Positions 39,584 to 56,815 of a stretch of DNA of 64,000 nt are shown here, one piece after another; the first letter of the stretch is position 1, and the number at the start of each line of letters is the position of its first letter. Made by a program: the position numbers and the translations under genes. Under the pieces are notes generated by a model that searched no databases, was not told the DNA's origin, and saw only the letters and a program-made list of their open reading frames with translations. This stretch comes from Apostichopus japonicus (lineage: Eukaryota; Echinodermata; Holothuroidea; Aspidochirotida; Stichopodidae), in the NCBI RefSeq assembly GCF_037975245.1, contig NC_092561.1, positions 16,065,001 through 16,129,000 of the forward strand, in the 5' to 3' direction.

Positions 39584-40484
39584 ATGCATCTTTCCTGTCA
39601 CGAAGACGAATCGAAATCCAACGGCTCTTTTAAGGGCCATCAAATATCCCCAGAGAGAGTTACTCATTCCTCTCCCTCGAAACATGCAATTCGTCGTCTT
39701 AATTCTTTTCTTTGTGTGAGTGAATGTATGTGTGTGTGTATGTATACGCCAGCATCGGGCAAAATAAGTTATATGCATAGGCAATTTTGCTAGAAATTTC
39801 AAAACACCGTAATTGAAATCCACCCCCTCCCTCAAGTGAAGTCCCCCCCCCCCTTTAGTAATCCCTACCTAATTGGCTCTTCAGTTCCGACCTCCTGTTT
39901 GTTTATATAGACAACTTTCCCTAGGAAAAAAAAAGAAGTGTCTATTCTACAAAACTTCAATATTATCCCCCGTAGGACCTCTTGCGAAGGTCGAGCAGGG
40001 GTAAACTCCTTTTATTTATACTCAAGTGAAGTCGGTTATTTACGTAATAAAATTCTGCAACAACCCCCAGTTCACCAATACAGCAAACCAGTGAAGTTCT
40101 AAGACATACGACCCAAGAAGCAAGACAATACGAACTTCCCCCACCCCTCCACCCCCCTCCCGAATCGCTACTTGTCCATTGAACACAATGCATGCACGAC
40201 TGTACCGTTACACGATTAGTCCCAAATGCGAGACAACATATCATTTGAAAATGCGCCCTTTTTTTACCACTGCCAGAACAGTTTCCCTTGCCTCGGGCAT
40301 TTTATTTGGCTCACGCGGTAGATCACTGGTAATGTGAGCCGAGGAAGTTACTTTTCCAAGCTCGCTAGGCTTGGCGAGTCGATTACGTAACACGCATGCT
40401 ATTGTTCCAGACTAATTAGCTAGAAAGGTGCAGAAGTTGACAGTGGCGAAAAATGAACGTCAGTCTTACTAAAGAGCGGATTTT

Positions 40485-40584
40485 NNNNNNNNNNNNNNNN
40501 NNNNNNNNNNNNNNNNNNNNNNNNNNNNNNNNNNNNNNNNNNNNNNNNNNNNNNNNNNNNNNNNNNNNNNNNNNNNNNNNNNNN
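40485..40584. other. Assembly gap (100 N)
   Basis: Exactly 100 N, the conventional placeholder for a gap of unknown size. By comparison with unit 1, 2,859 bp (unit positions 180-3038) are missing at minimum, including H2B, H2A and their promoter. Whole additional units could also be absent. Confidence 0.98.
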
Positions 40585-41112
40585 GGAACGAGCATCAGCT
40601 CAAATTTTCCCCCGATCTACTGCGAGAGCCTATTGAAATGCCCGAGGCAGGTAAACTGTTATGGCAGTGGTATTAAATTTAAGATCTTCCGTGCTTTGAA
40701 CGATAGAGATATTACTACGTTTTTAAGATTTACTTCTCTTGTATTGGAGATCGTTAACATACACGCTGATGTGTGTCAACCCATGTTAACACGCTTATAA
40801 TACCAAGGCGATTAGGATAGAGTGTGTGTGTGTGTGGATTAGGGGTTATGATTATGAGTTAGGGATAAGCTCACTTTGATTATTGATTAGTGAATTGCAT
40901 CATGCACGAAGGGAATCACCAACCACCCAGCATAGAAGTAATAATTACAATAATAATGATAATCATTAAAAAAAAAAAAAAAAAAAAAAAAAATAATAAT
41001 GAGACGACAAGTTGCATGTTCGGAGGGAGAGAAAAATCTGCTTTAACTGGTAGATATGATGGCCCTTAAAAGAGCCGTTGGTTTTCGAGAATCCGTCGGA
41101 GACAGATACGAT

Positions 41113-41529
<417 letters not shown>

Positions 41530-42241
41530 TCAGTCTGTGTTCTATCAGTACAAAGATGTAATGAAGCACGGACTACAAGAAACCGCACGTTATAAGCAGC
41601 TCCCCTCAAACAACCCGCTAATCGCGTCACTCGACCTGTGCTCGATTCTGATTGGCCGAGTGCGACAGCCGCGAGTCGTTCTGATTAGCTAAGCGGCAAT
41701 GGCAAATTTCAGGAGCCTAATTTAAGCGAACGGTAGTCGAAACTGCTCATGCCGGGCAGGAAAATGGTAGTCACTTTCATAAAGTATCTATTTCTTAGAC
41801 TTTCTGCCATTTAAAATGACGAAAAATTGTTGAAAACTCTTATCGAAAACCCTCCAGCTTCGCATTTGACAGTCAGTCAGCAATCCCCAATTGTGACGTC
41901 ATGAACATTACCTTCGTCGATTGGTCAGATTAGGCTAACACAGAGTTAGCGTCAAGTGTAATTTTACGTGTGATATTTTAACGGAATGACAGGGTGAAGC
42001 CAATATTCGACCATTCGGGACAAATTTGGCCTTATCGAATTCACCCCTCACCGATATTTCATAACATAGAACATCACACGACGAACAAGAAACGGCATCA
42101 AACTCCGCCGAGCTTCCATTCCCACGGGTTCTGATGCAGACATCGGGGTAGTTCGCTTACGTCCGTTCAAAACATCGCCTGCTTGACGGGTATCGCTAAT
42201 ATAATGCCACACATTGAGGGACTTTCTACATTTTACTGTGA

Positions 42242-42631
<390 letters not shown>

Positions 42632-44562
42632 TAAGGGCCATCAAATATCCCCAGAGAGAGTTACTCATTCCTCTCCCTCGAAACATGCAATTCGTCGTCT
42701 TAATTCTTTTCTTTGTGTGAGTGAATGTATGTGTGTGTGTATGTATACGCCAGCATCGGGCAAAATAAGTTATATGCATAGGCAATTTTGCTAGAAATTT
42801 CAAAACACCGTAATTGAAATCCACCCCCTCCCTCAAGTGAAGTCCCCCCCCCCCTTTAGTAATCCCTACCTAATTGGCTCTTCAGTTCCGACCTCCTGTT
42901 TGTTTATATAGACAACTTTCCCTAGGAAAAAAAAAGAAGTGTCTATTCTACAAAACTTCAATATTATCCCCCGTAGGACCTCTTGCGAAGGTCGAGCAGG
43001 GGTAAACTCCTTTTATTTATACTCAAGTGAAGTCGGTTATTATACGTAATAAAATTCTGCAACAACCCCCAGTTCACCAATACAGCAAACCAGTGAAGTT
43101 CTAAGACATACGACCCAAGAAGCAAGACAATACGAACTTCCCCCACCCCTCCACCCCCCTCCCGAATCGCTACTTGTCCATTGAACACAATGCATGCACG
43201 ACTGTACCGTTACACGATTAGTCCCAAATGCGAGACAACATATCATTTGAAAATGCGCCCTTTTTTTACCACTGCCAGAACAGTTTCCCTTGCCTCGGGC
43301 ATTTTATTTGGCTCACGCGGTAGATCACTGGTAATGTGAGCCGAGGAAGTTACTTTTCCAAGCTCGCTAGGCTTGGCGAGTCGATTACGTAACACGCATG
43401 CTATTGTTCCAGACTAATTAGCTAGAAAGGTGCAGAAGTTGACAGTGGCGAAAAATGAACGTCAGTCTTACTAAAGAGCGGATTTTCATATGTGGCTATG
43501 TCGCGATCATCGCAAGTGAAACTATTGAGTGTTTGTGTGTGGTGGGGGAGGACTTAGAGGTTATTTATCGTTATTGTTGGATTTATTATGGATTATTATG
43601 GATTCTAATACCTGTCTTGTCTCCTTACACCGTACAAACCTAGCAGAACCCTACGGTCATCATCGCAGGAATTGCTCAAGGAGAAGAGAACAAGATGCAA
43701 GACCGGCGACAGAGCCTTCTCAGTCAGCGCTCCCAGAATGCCTATACCGAACTCTGTGAGTGTATGCATTTCTCTTACCACTTTTAAAAACTGCTTTGAA
43801 AGCATATTATGTTAGACTCGCTTTTACTGTGTGATTGACTGTGTTTTAACTGTTATTGTGCATAGATACTACGTTTGGAACTAGTTACTTAATTCTGAAC
43901 ATTTTATTTTTTTTAATATTTATCTTTCATTTATTTAGTACGTTTAGACTCTATTTTGTATCGTTCAGTATTGGGTATTTGATCTGTTTTAGGATTTTGT
44001 AATAATTCTCTTACTGTAATGTTTTTTTTTTTTTTTTAATTTAAAAATTTTCATTTATTTACTACGTTTAGGGCTCTATTTTGTATCGTTTAGTATTTAG
44101 GCTTTTACAATAATTCTCTTACTGTACTATAGTTCCTCATACTTATATATATTTAAACCTGGACTATGATTGAATCTATTTACATGCTTCTTAAATTGTT
44201 TTGGACTATATGCGTTTTAGTATCGTTTAGTACGGGTGTGTTTTTTTTTTTTTTTTATATTGTTGCCTTTGGCTTTTACTTCTTTTTTTTTCTTTTTTTG
44301 GCGCAGCTTTGCTGATTATGCGCTATATAAATATCACTTATTAATATTATTATTATCGATAAACGGGCCCCAGAACGTGATCAACTACACGGTCAATGGC
44401 TTGAGAGTAACAGGTATATATGATACAATGTTAGATTACTTAAAATAAGAGACAACGAAACTGCATGTTTGAGGAGGGGGAGATAAGTCTGCCGTTTCTG
44501 GAATATAGGATGGCCCTTAAAAGAGCCGTTGGATGTCGAGCCTTCTACACGAGAAGAACAAT

Positions 44563-44934
44563 CTACTTGGAGGTGGTGTACTTGGTGACAGCCTTGGTAC
44601 CCTCTGAGACGGCATGCTTGGCGAGCTCACCAGGCAGCAACAGTCTGACGGCGGTCTGGACCTCCCGACTGGTGATGGTGGACTTCCTGTTGTAGTGGGC
44701 CAAACGGGAAGCTTCGGCGGCGATACGCTCGAAGATGTCGTTCACGAAGCTGTTCATGATAGACATAGCACGGCTAGAGATACCGGTGTCTGGGTGGACC
44801 TGCTTCATGACTTTGTAGATGTAGATACTGTAAGTCTCACGCCTGGTCCTTCGCCTCTTCTTGTCTCCTGGGTTGCGAGGTGCCTTGGACTTGGCGGCCT
44901 TCTTTGCTCCCTTTCCTGCAGCTTTTGGTGCCAT
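44563..44934 (-). CDS. Core histone H2B, unit 9
   Basis: Product identical to the unit-1 H2B. Stem-loop at 44512-44527. The first H2B after the gap. Confidence 0.98.
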   Translation of the reverse strand: MAPKAAGKGAKKAAKSKAPRNPGDKKRRRTRRETYSIYIYKVMKQVHPDTGISSRAMSIMNSFVNDIFERIAAEASRLAHYNRKSTITSREVQTAVRLLLPGELAKHAVSEGTKAVTKYTTSK

Positions 44935-45298
44935 TTTGGACGTGAAGTTTTCGTTGCGATACGGTAAGTAAAGCGATGAGTGAATGAGTGTCCTCCACGC
45001 TGCGAAATGTATTTATGACAGATTTGATATCACTTCAGCGAAGCAGAAAAACTTCCCATATTGACAAAGCACGTGCTATGCATTGCACAGCACACACGAG
45101 CTGGCCAATCACAATGCGGAAGCTTTTCTTAATTCTTTCACGCATTGTACGATCAGGGCAAAGGGTGGCAAAGAATCCCCTCATAAGGGCACTGTGCTGT
45201 AGCTTTAGAGTCCGGACTACTTGAATGAGAGCTTTCCGGCAGGCAAATCATTTCTTTGATTCGTTTCAAGTCGAAAACATACCCAAATTTACTTCATC

Positions 45299-45679
45299 AT
45301 GACTGGCAGGGGCAAAGGTGGTAAGGCCAGGGCAAAGGCCAAGAGTCGATCTGCAAGAGCAGGGCTTCAATTCCCAGTAGGTCGTGTACACAGGTTCCTG
45401 CGAAGAGGAAATTACGCCCAGAGGATCGGCGCTGGCGCACCCGTCTACCTGGCTGCCGTACTAGAATACCTCGCCGCCGAGATCTTGGAATTGGCCGGTA
45501 ACGCTGCACGTGACAACAAGAAGACCAGGATCATCCCCCGTCATCTCCAACTCGCCATCCGAAACGACGAGGAGTTGAACAAACTCTTGAGCGGAGTCAC
45601 CATCGCCCAGGGAGGTGTTCTTCCAAACATCCAGGCTGTCCTTCTACCCAAGAAGACATCCGGAGGCAAGAAGGCTTAA
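45299..45679 (+). CDS. Core histone H2A, unit 9
   Basis: Product identical to the unit-1 H2A. Stem-loop at 45718-45733. Confidence 0.98.
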   Translation: MTGRGKGGKARAKAKSRSARAGLQFPVGRVHRFLRRGNYAQRIGAGAPVYLAAVLEYLAAEILELAGNAARDNKKTRIIPRHLQLAIRNDEELNKLLSGVTIAQGGVLPNIQAVLLPKKTSGGKKA

Positions 45680-46870
45680 AGGGGAGGTTGCATTGCAATC
45701 GCCCATCGATTACCAACGGCTCTTTTAAGGGCCATCAAATCACCCAGAAAGACATACTCATTCCTCTCCTCAAACATGCTTGCGTCAGTGTCTTATTTCT
45801 CCTTTTAAGTTAGATGTATCAGCTAGCTGCAACCCTAATAATCGTGGGGCTTCGGACCCTCAGCCAAAAACCAAAGGTCAGAAACCCCAAGATTTGAGTG
45901 AAAACTCCTGCTGGACAGAAATCTAACATCCCATAAAATAAAAAAAATTAAAAACTATATATAATGTATGTAGGGAACTTTTCACATGATTTTGGCCGCA
46001 GGTTTTATGAATTAAGTATTTAGCAAGAGATCTTGGATTAGGGGATAAAGGGAACTTATTATTATTATTATTATTTATTAATAATTTTTGTAACTTTTGG
46101 GGTTTGAAATAAAAATAGATATTGAGTTTTGCTGCTTCAATGAGCTTACTGGTAGCAATGCATCTGGGGTGTTAAGTCAGATCCTAAGGGCTTTATTATT
46201 AATAGTCTTAGAAATTTGAAACTTGTAACAACTAACGAGGCATATACTACCGCAAGTATTAATCGTTTCGCACCTTTCAATGTTATTAAGTCTGGAAATT
46301 TTAGTCGGTGTGTTACGTAATCAATTCGCAAAGCCAAGCCGAGGGAACGAGCATCAGCTCAAATTTTCCCCCGATCTACTGCGAGAGCCTATTGAAATGC
46401 CCGAGGCAGGTAAACTGTTATGGCAGTGGTATTAAATTTAAGATCTTCCGTGCTTTGAACGATAGAGATATTACTACGTTTTTAAGATTTACTTCTCTTG
46501 TATTGGAGATCGTTAACATACACGCTGATGTGTGTCAACCCATGTTAACACGCTTATAATACCAAGGCGATTAGGATAGAGTGTGTGTGTGTGTGGATTA
46601 GGGGTTATGATTATGAGTTAGGGATAAGCTCACTTTGATTATTGATTAGTGAATTGCATCATGCACGAAGGGAATCACCAACCACCCAGCATAGAAGTAA
46701 TAATTACAATAATAATGATAATCATTAAAAAAAAAAAAAAAAAAAAAAAAATAATAATGAGACGACAAGTTGCATGTTCGGAGGGAGAGAAAAATCTGCT
46801 TTAACTGGTAGATATGATGGCCCTTAAAAGAGCCGTTGGTTTTCGAGAATCCGTCGGAGACAGATACGAT

Positions 46871-47287
<417 letters not shown>

Positions 47288-47999
47288 TCAGTCTGTGTTC
47301 TATCAGTACAAAGATGTAATGAAGCACGGACTACAAGAAACCGCACGTTATAAGCAGCTCCCCTCAAACAACCCGCTAATCGCGTCACTCGACCTGTGCT
47401 CGATTCTGATTGGCCGAGTGCGACAGCCGCGAGTCGTTCTGATTAGCTAAGCGGCAATGGCAAATTTCAGGAGCCTAATTTAAGCGAACGGTAGTCGAAA
47501 CTGCTCATGCCGGGCAGGAAAATGGTAGTCACTTTCATAAAGTATCTATTTCTTAGACTTTCTGCCATTTAAAATGACGAAAAATTGTTGAAAACTCTTA
47601 TCGAAAACCCTCCAGCTTCGCATTTGACAGTCAGTCAGCAATCCCCAATTGTGACGTCATGAACATTACCTTCGTCGATTGGTCAGATTAGGCTAACACA
47701 GAGTTAGCGTCAAGTGTAATTTTACGTGTGATATTTTAACGGAATGACAGGGTGAAGCCAATATTCGACCATTCGGGACAAATTTGGCCTTATCGAATTC
47801 ACCCCTCACCGATATTTCATAACATAGAACATCACACGACGAACAAGAAACGGCATCAAACTCCGCCGAGCTTCCATTCCCACGGGTTCTGATGCAGACA
47901 TCGGGGTAGTTCGCTTACGTCCGTTCAAAACATCGCCTGCTTGACGGGTATCGCTAATATAATGCCACACATTGAGGGACTTTCTACATTTTACTGTGA

Positions 48000-48341
<342 letters not shown>

Positions 48342-50321
48342 ATGCATCTTTCCTGTCACGAAGACGAATCGAAATCCAACGGCTCTTTTAAGGGCCATCA
48401 AATATCCCCAGAGAGAGTTACTCATTCCTCTCCCTCGAAACATGCAATTCGTCGTCTTAATTCTTTTCTTTGTGTGAGTGAATGTATGTGTGTGTGTATG
48501 TATACGCCAGCATCGGGCAAAATAAGTTATATGCATAGGCAATTTTGCTAGAAATTTCAAAACACCGTAATTGAAATCCACCCCCTCCCTCAAGTGAAGT
48601 CCCCCCCCCCCTTTAGTAATCCCTACCTAATTGGCTCTTCAGTTCCGACCTCCTGTTTGTTTATATAGACAACTTTCCCTAGGAAAAAAAAAGAAGTGTC
48701 TATTCTACAAAACTTCAATATTATCCCCCGTAGGACCTCTTGCGAAGGTCGAGCAGGGGTAAACTCCTTTTATTTATACTCAAGTGAAGTCGGTTATTAT
48801 ACGTAATAAAATTCTGCAACAACCCCCAGTTCACCAATACAGCAAACCAGTGAAGTTCTAAGACATACGACCCAAGAAGCAAGACAATACGAACTTCCCC
48901 CACCCCTCCACCCCCCTCCCGAATCGCTACTTGTCCATTGAACACAATGCATGCACGACTGTACCGTTACACGATTAGTCCCAAATGCGAGACAACATAT
49001 CATTTGAAAATGCGCCCTTTTTTTACCACTGCCAGAACAGTTTCCCTTGCCTCGGGCATTTTATTTGGCTCACGCGGTAGATCACTGGTAATGTGAGCCG
49101 AGGAAGTTACTTTTCCAAGCTCGCTAGGCTTGGCGAGTCGATTACGTAACACGCATGCTATTGTTCCAGACTAATTAGCTAGAAAGGTGCAGAAGTTGAC
49201 AGTGGCGAAAAATGAACGTCAGTCTTACTAAAGAGCGGATTTTCATATGTGGCTATGTCGCGATCATCGCAAGTGAAACTATTGAGTGTTTGTGTGTGGT
49301 GGGGGAGGACTTAGAGGTTATTTATCGTTATTGTTGGATTTATTATGGATTATTATGGATTCTAATACCTGTCTTGTCTCCTTACACCGTACAAACCTAG
49401 CAGAACCCTACGGTCATCATCGCAGGAATTGCTCAAGGAGAAGAGAACAAGATGCAAGACCGGCGACAGAGCCTTCTCAGTCAGCGCTCCCAGAATGCCT
49501 ATACCGAACTCTGTGAGTGTATGCATTTCTCTTACCACTTTTAAAAACTGCTTTGAAAGCATATTATGTTAGACTCGCTTTTACTGTGTGATTGACTGTG
49601 TTTTAACTGTTATTGTGCATAGATACTACGTTTGGAACTAGTTACTTAATTCTGAACATTTTATTTTTTTTAATATTTATCTTTCATTTATTTAGTACGT
49701 TTAGACTCTATTTTGTATCGTTCAGTATTGGGTATTTGATCTGTTTTAGGATTTTGTAATAATTCTCTTACTGTAATGTTTTTTTTTTTTTTTTAATTTA
49801 AAAATTTTCATTTATTTACTACGTTTAGGGCTCTATTTTGTATCGTTTAGTATTTAGGCTTTTACAATAATTCTCTTACTGTACTATAGTTCCTCATACT
49901 TATATATATTTAAACCTGGACTATGATTGAATCTATTTACATGCTTCTTAAATTGTTTTGGACTATATGCGTTTTAGTATCGTTTAGTACGGGTGTGTTT
50001 TTTTTTTTTTTTTTATATTGTTGCCTTTGGCTTTTACTTCTTTTTTTTTTCTTTTTTTGGCGCAGCTTTGCTGATTATGCGCTATATAAATATCACTTAT
50101 TAATATTATTATTATCGATAAACGGGCCCCAGAACGTGATCAACTACACGGTCAATGGCTTGAGAGTAACAGGTATATATGATACAATGTTAGATTACTT
50201 AAAATAAGAGACAACGAAACTGCATGTTTGAGGAGGGGGAGATAAGTCTGCCGTTTCTGGAATATAGGATGGCCCTTAAAAGAGCCGTTGGATGTCGAGC
50301 CTTCTACACGAGAAGAACAAT

Positions 50322-50693
50322 CTACTTGGAGGTGGTGTACTTGGTGACAGCCTTGGTACCCTCTGAGACGGCATGCTTGGCGAGCTCACCAGGCAGCAAC
50401 AGTCTGACGGCGGTCTGGACCTCCCGACTGGTGATGGTGGACTTCCTGTTGTAGTGGGCCAAACGGGAAGCTTCGGCGGCGATACGCTCGAAGATGTCGT
50501 TCACGAAGCTGTTCATGATAGACATAGCACGGCTAGAGATACCGGTGTCTGGGTGGACCTGCTTCATGACTTTGTAGATGTAGATACTGTAAGTCTCACG
50601 CCTGGTCCTTCGCCTCTTCTTGTCTCCTGGGTTGCGAGGTGCCTTGGACTTGGCGGCCTTCTTTGCTCCCTTTCCTGCAGCTTTTGGTGCCAT
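50322..50693 (-). CDS. Core histone H2B, unit 10
   Basis: Product identical to the unit-1 H2B. Stem-loop at 50271-50286. Confidence 0.98.
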   Translation of the reverse strand: MAPKAAGKGAKKAAKSKAPRNPGDKKRRRTRRETYSIYIYKVMKQVHPDTGISSRAMSIMNSFVNDIFERIAAEASRLAHYNRKSTITSREVQTAVRLLLPGELAKHAVSEGTKAVTKYTTSK

Positions 50694-51057
50694 TTTGGAC
50701 GTGAAGTTTTCGTTGCGATACGGTAAGTAAAGCGATGAGTGAATGAGTGTCCTCCACGCTGCGAAATGTATTTATGACAGATTTGATATCACTTCAGCGA
50801 AGCAGAAAAACTTCCCATATTGACAAAGCACGTGCTATGCATTGCACAGCACACACGAGCTGGCCAATCACAATGCGGAAGCTTTTCTTAATTCTTTCAC
50901 GCATTGTACGATCAGGGCAAAGGGTGGCAAAGAATCCCCTCATAAGGGCACTGTGCTGTAGCTTTAGAGTCCGGACTACTTGAATGAGAGCTTTCCGGCA
51001 GGCAAATCATTTCTTTGATTCGTTTCAAGTCGAAAACATACCCAAATTTACTTCATC

Positions 51058-51438
51058 ATGACTGGCAGGGGCAAAGGTGGTAAGGCCAGGGCAAAGGCCA
51101 AGAGTCGATCTGCAAGAGCAGGGCTTCAATTCCCAGTAGGTCGTGTACACAGGTTCCTGCGAAGAGGAAATTACGCCCAGAGGATCGGCGCTGGCGCACC
51201 CGTCTACCTGGCTGCCGTACTAGAATACCTCGCCGCCGAGATCTTGGAATTGGCCGGTAACGCTGCACGTGACAACAAGAAGACCAGGATCATCCCCCGT
51301 CATCTCCAACTCGCCATCCGAAACGACGAGGAGTTGAACAAACTCTTGAGCGGAGTCACCATCGCCCAGGGAGGTGTTCTTCCAAACATCCAGGCTGTCC
51401 TTCTACCCAAGAAGACATCCGGAGGCAAGAAGGCTTAA
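51058..51438 (+). CDS. Core histone H2A, unit 10
   Basis: Product identical to the unit-1 H2A. Stem-loop at 51477-51492. Confidence 0.98.
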   Translation: MTGRGKGGKARAKAKSRSARAGLQFPVGRVHRFLRRGNYAQRIGAGAPVYLAAVLEYLAAEILELAGNAARDNKKTRIIPRHLQLAIRNDEELNKLLSGVTIAQGGVLPNIQAVLLPKKTSGGKKA

Positions 51439-52630
51439 AGGGGAGGTTGCATTGCAATCGCCCATCGATTACCAACGGCTCTTTTAAGGGCCATCAAATC
51501 ACCCAGAAAGACATACTCATTCCTCTCCTCAAACATGCTTGCGTCAGTGTCTTATTTCTCCTTTTAAGTTAGATGTATCAGCTAGCTGCAACCCTAATAA
51601 TCGTGGGGCTTCGGACCCTCAGCCAAAAACCAAAGGTCAGAAACCCCAAGATTTGAGTGAAAACTCCTGCTGGACAGAAATCTAACATCCCATAAAATAA
51701 AAAAAATTAAAAAACTATATATAATGTATGTAGGGAACTTTTCACATGATTTTGGCCGCAGGTTTTATGAATTAAGTATTTAGCAAGAGATCTTGGATTA
51801 GGGGATAAAGGGAACTTATTATTATTATTATTATTTATTAATAATTTTTGTAACTTTTGGGGTTTGAAATAAAAATAGATATTGAGTTTTGCTGCTTCAA
51901 TGAGCTTACTGGTAGCAATGCATCTGGGGTGTTAAGTCAGATCCTAAGGGCTTTATTATTAATAGTCTTAGAAATTTGAAACTTGTAACAACTAACGAGG
52001 CATATACTACCGCAAGTATTAATCGTTTCGCACCTTTCAATGTTATTAAGTCTGGAAATTTTAGTCGGTGTGTTACGTAATCAATTCGCAAAGCCAAGCC
52101 GAGGGAACGAGCATCAGCTCAAATTTTCCCCCGATCTACTGCGAGAGCCTATTGAAATGCCCGAGGCAGGTAAACTGTTATGGCAGTGGTATTAAATTTA
52201 AGATCTTCCGTGCTTTGAACGATAGAGATATTACTACGTTTTTAAGATTTACTTCTCTTGTATTGGAGATCGTTAACATACACGCTGATGTGTGTCAACC
52301 CATGTTAACACGCTTATAATACCAAGGCGATTAGGATAGAGTGTGTGTGTGTGTGGATTAGGGGTTATGATTATGAGTTAGGGATAAGCTCACTTTGATT
52401 ATTGATTAGTGAATTGCATCATGCACGAAGGGAATCACCAACCACCCAGCATAGAAGTAATAATTACAATAATAATGATAATCATTAAAAAAAAAAAAAA
52501 AAAAAAAAAAATAATAATGAGACGACAAGTTGCATGTTCGGAGGGAGAGAAAAATCTGCTTTAACTGGTAGATATGATGGCCCTTAAAAGAGCCGTTGGT
52601 TTTCGAGAATCCGTCGGAGACAGATACGAT

Positions 52631-53047
<417 letters not shown>

Positions 53048-53759
53048 TCAGTCTGTGTTCTATCAGTACAAAGATGTAATGAAGCACGGACTACAAGAAA
53101 CCGCACGTTATAAGCAGCTCCCCTCAAACAACCCGCTAATCGCGTCACTCGACCTGTGCTCGATTCTGATTGGCCGAGTGCGACAGCCGCGAGTCGTTCT
53201 GATTAGCTAAGCGGCAATGGCAAATTTCAGGAGCCTAATTTAAGCGAACGGTAGTCGAAACTGCTCATGCCGGGCAGGAAAATGGTAGTCACTTTCATAA
53301 AGTATCTATTTCTTAGACTTTCTGCCATTTAAAATGACGAAAAATTGTTGAAAACTCTTATCGAAAACCCTCCAGCTTCGCATTTGACAGTCAGTCAGCA
53401 ATCCCCAATTGTGACGTCATGAACATTACCTTCGTCGATTGGTCAGATTAGGCTAACACAGAGTTAGCGTCAAGTGTAATTTTACGTGTGATATTTTAAC
53501 GGAATGACAGGGTGAAGCCAATATTCGACCATTCGGGACAAATTTGGCCTTATCGAATTCACCCCTCACCGATATTTCATAACATAGAACATCACACGAC
53601 GAACAAGAAACGGCATCAAACTCCGCCGAGCTTCCATTCCCACGGGTTCTGATGCAGACATCGGGGTAGTTCGCTTACGTCCGTTCAAAACATCGCCTGC
53701 TTGACGGGTATCGCTAATATAATGCCACACATTGAGGGACTTTCTACATTTTACTGTGA

Positions 53760-54101
<342 letters not shown>

Positions 54102-56079
54102 ATGCATCTTTCCTGTCACGAAGACGAATCGAAATCCAACGGCTCTTTTAAGGGCCATCAAATATCCCCAGAGAGAGTTACTCATTCCTCTCCCTCGAAA
54201 CATGCAATTCGTCGTCTTAATTCTTTTCTTTGTGTGAGTGAATGTATGTGTGTGTGTATGTATACGCCAGCATCGGGCAAAATAAGTTATATGCATAGGC
54301 AATTTTGCTAGAAATTTCAAAACACCGTAATTGAAATCCACCCCCTCCCTCAAGTGAAGTCCCCCCCCCCTTTAGTAATCCCTACCTAATTGGCTCTTCA
54401 GTTCCGACCTCCTGTTTGTTTATATAGACAACTTTCCCTAGGAAAAAAAAAGAAGTGTCTATTCTACAAAACTTCAATATTATCCCCCGTAGGACCTCTT
54501 GCGAAGGTCGAGCAGGGGTAAACTCCTTTTATTTATACTCAAGTGAAGTCGGTTATTATACGTAATAAAATTCTGCAACAACCCCCAGTTCACCAATACA
54601 GCAAACCAGTGAAGTTCTAAGACATACGACCCAAGAAGCAAGACAATACGAACTTCCCCCACCCCTCCACCCCCCTCCCGAATCGCTACTTGTCCATTGA
54701 ACACAATGCATGCACGACTGTACCGTTACACGATTAGTCCCAAATGCGAGACAACATATCATTTGAAAATGCGCCCTTTTTTTACCACTGCCAGAACAGT
54801 TTCCCTTGCCTCGGGCATTTTATTTGGCTCACGCGGTAGATCACTGGTAATGTGAGCCGAGGAAGTTACTTTTCCAAGCTCGCTAGGCTTGGCGAGTCGA
54901 TTACGTAACACGCATGCTATTGTTCCAGACTAATTAGCTAGAAAGGTGCAGAAGTTGACAGTGGCGAAAAATGAACGTCAGTCTTACTAAAGAGCGGATT
55001 TTCATATGTGGCTATGTCGCGATCATCGCAAGTGAAACTATTGAGTGTTTGTGTGTGGTGGGGGAGGACTTAGAGGTTATTTATCGTTATTGTTGGATTT
55101 ATTATGGATTATTATGGATTCTAATACCTGTCTTGTCTCCTTACACCGTACAAACCTAGCAGAACCCTACGGTCATCATCGCAGGAATTGCTCAAGGAGA
55201 AGAGAACAAGATGCAAGACCGGCGACAGAGCCTTCTCAGTCAGCGCTCCCAGAATGCCTATACCGAACTCTGTGAGTGTATGCATTTCTCTTACCACTTT
55301 TAAAAACTGCTTTGAAAGCATATTATGTTAGACTCGCTTTTACTGTGTGATTGACTGTGTTTTAACTGTTATTGTGCATAGATACTACGTTTGGAACTAG
55401 TTACTTAATTCTGAACATTTTATTTTTTTTAATATTTATCTTTCATTTATTTAGTACGTTTAGACTCTATTTTGTATCGTTCAGTATTGGGTATTTGATC
55501 TGTTTTAGGATTTTGTAATAATTCTCTTACTGTAATGTTTTTTTTTTTTTTTTAATTTAAAAATTTTCATTTATTTACTACGTTTAGGGCTCTATTTTGT
55601 ATCGTTTAGTATTTAGGCTTTTACAATAATTCTCTTACTGTACTATAGTTCCTCATACTTATATATATTTAAACCTGGACTATGATTGAATCTATTTACA
55701 TGCTTCTTAAATTGTTTTGGACTATATGCGTTTTAGTATCGTTTAGTACGGGTGTGTTTTTTTTTTTTTTTTATATTGTTGCCTTTGGCTTTTACTTCTT
55801 TTTTTTTTCTTTTTTTGGCGCAGCTTTGCTGATTATGCGCTATATAAATATCACTTATTAATATTATTATTATCGATAAACGGGCCCCAGAACGTGATCA
55901 ACTACACGGTCAATGGCTTGAGAGTAACAGGTATATATGATACAATGTTAGATTACTTAAAATAAGAGACAACGAAACTGCATGTTTGAGGAGGGGGAGA
56001 TAAGTCTGCCGTTTCTGGAATATAGGATGGCCCTTAAAAGAGCCGTTGGATGTCGAGCCTTCTACACGAGAAGAACAAT

Positions 56080-56451
56080 CTACTTGGAGGTGGTGTACTT
56101 GGTGACAGCCTTGGTACCCTCTGAGACGGCATGCTTGGCGAGCTCACCAGGCAGCAACAGTCTGACGGCGGTCTGGACCTCCCGACTGGTGATGGTGGAC
56201 TTCCTGTTGTAGTGGGCCAAACGGGAAGCTTCGGCGGCGATACGCTCGAAGATGTCGTTCACGAAGCTGTTCATGATAGACATAGCACGGCTAGAGATAC
56301 CGGTGTCTGGGTGGACCTGCTTCATGACTTTGTAGATGTAGATACTGTAAGTCTCACGCCTGGTCCTTCGCCTCTTCTTGTCTCCTGGGTTGCGAGGTGC
56401 CTTGGACTTGGCGGCCTTCTTTGCTCCCTTTCCTGCAGCTTTTGGTGCCAT
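56080..56451 (-). CDS. Core histone H2B, unit 11
   Basis: Product identical to the unit-1 H2B. Stem-loop at 56029-56044. Confidence 0.98.
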   Translation of the reverse strand: MAPKAAGKGAKKAAKSKAPRNPGDKKRRRTRRETYSIYIYKVMKQVHPDTGISSRAMSIMNSFVNDIFERIAAEASRLAHYNRKSTITSREVQTAVRLLLPGELAKHAVSEGTKAVTKYTTSK

Positions 56452-56815
56452 TTTGGACGTGAAGTTTTCGTTGCGATACGGTAAGTAAAGCGATGAGTGA
56501 ATGAGTGTCCTCCACGCTGCGAAATGTATTTATGACAGATTTGATATCACTTCAGCGAAGCAGAAAAACTTCCCATATTGACAAAGCACGTGCTATGCAT
56601 TGCACAGCACACACGAGCTGGCCAATCACAATGCGGAAGCTTTTCTTAATTCTTTCACGCATTGTACGATCAGGGCAAAGGGTGGCAAAGAATCCCCTCA
56701 TAAGGGCACTGTGCTGTAGCTTTAGAGTCCGGACTACTTGAATGAGAGCTTTCCGGCAGGCAAATCATTTCTTTGATTCGTTTCAAGTCGAAAACATACC
56801 CAAATTTACTTCATC

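Noticed and set aside
40453-40800. Open frame crossing the N gap
   Set aside because: It joins spacer sequences from different unit positions through unknown bases, so it is an artefact.
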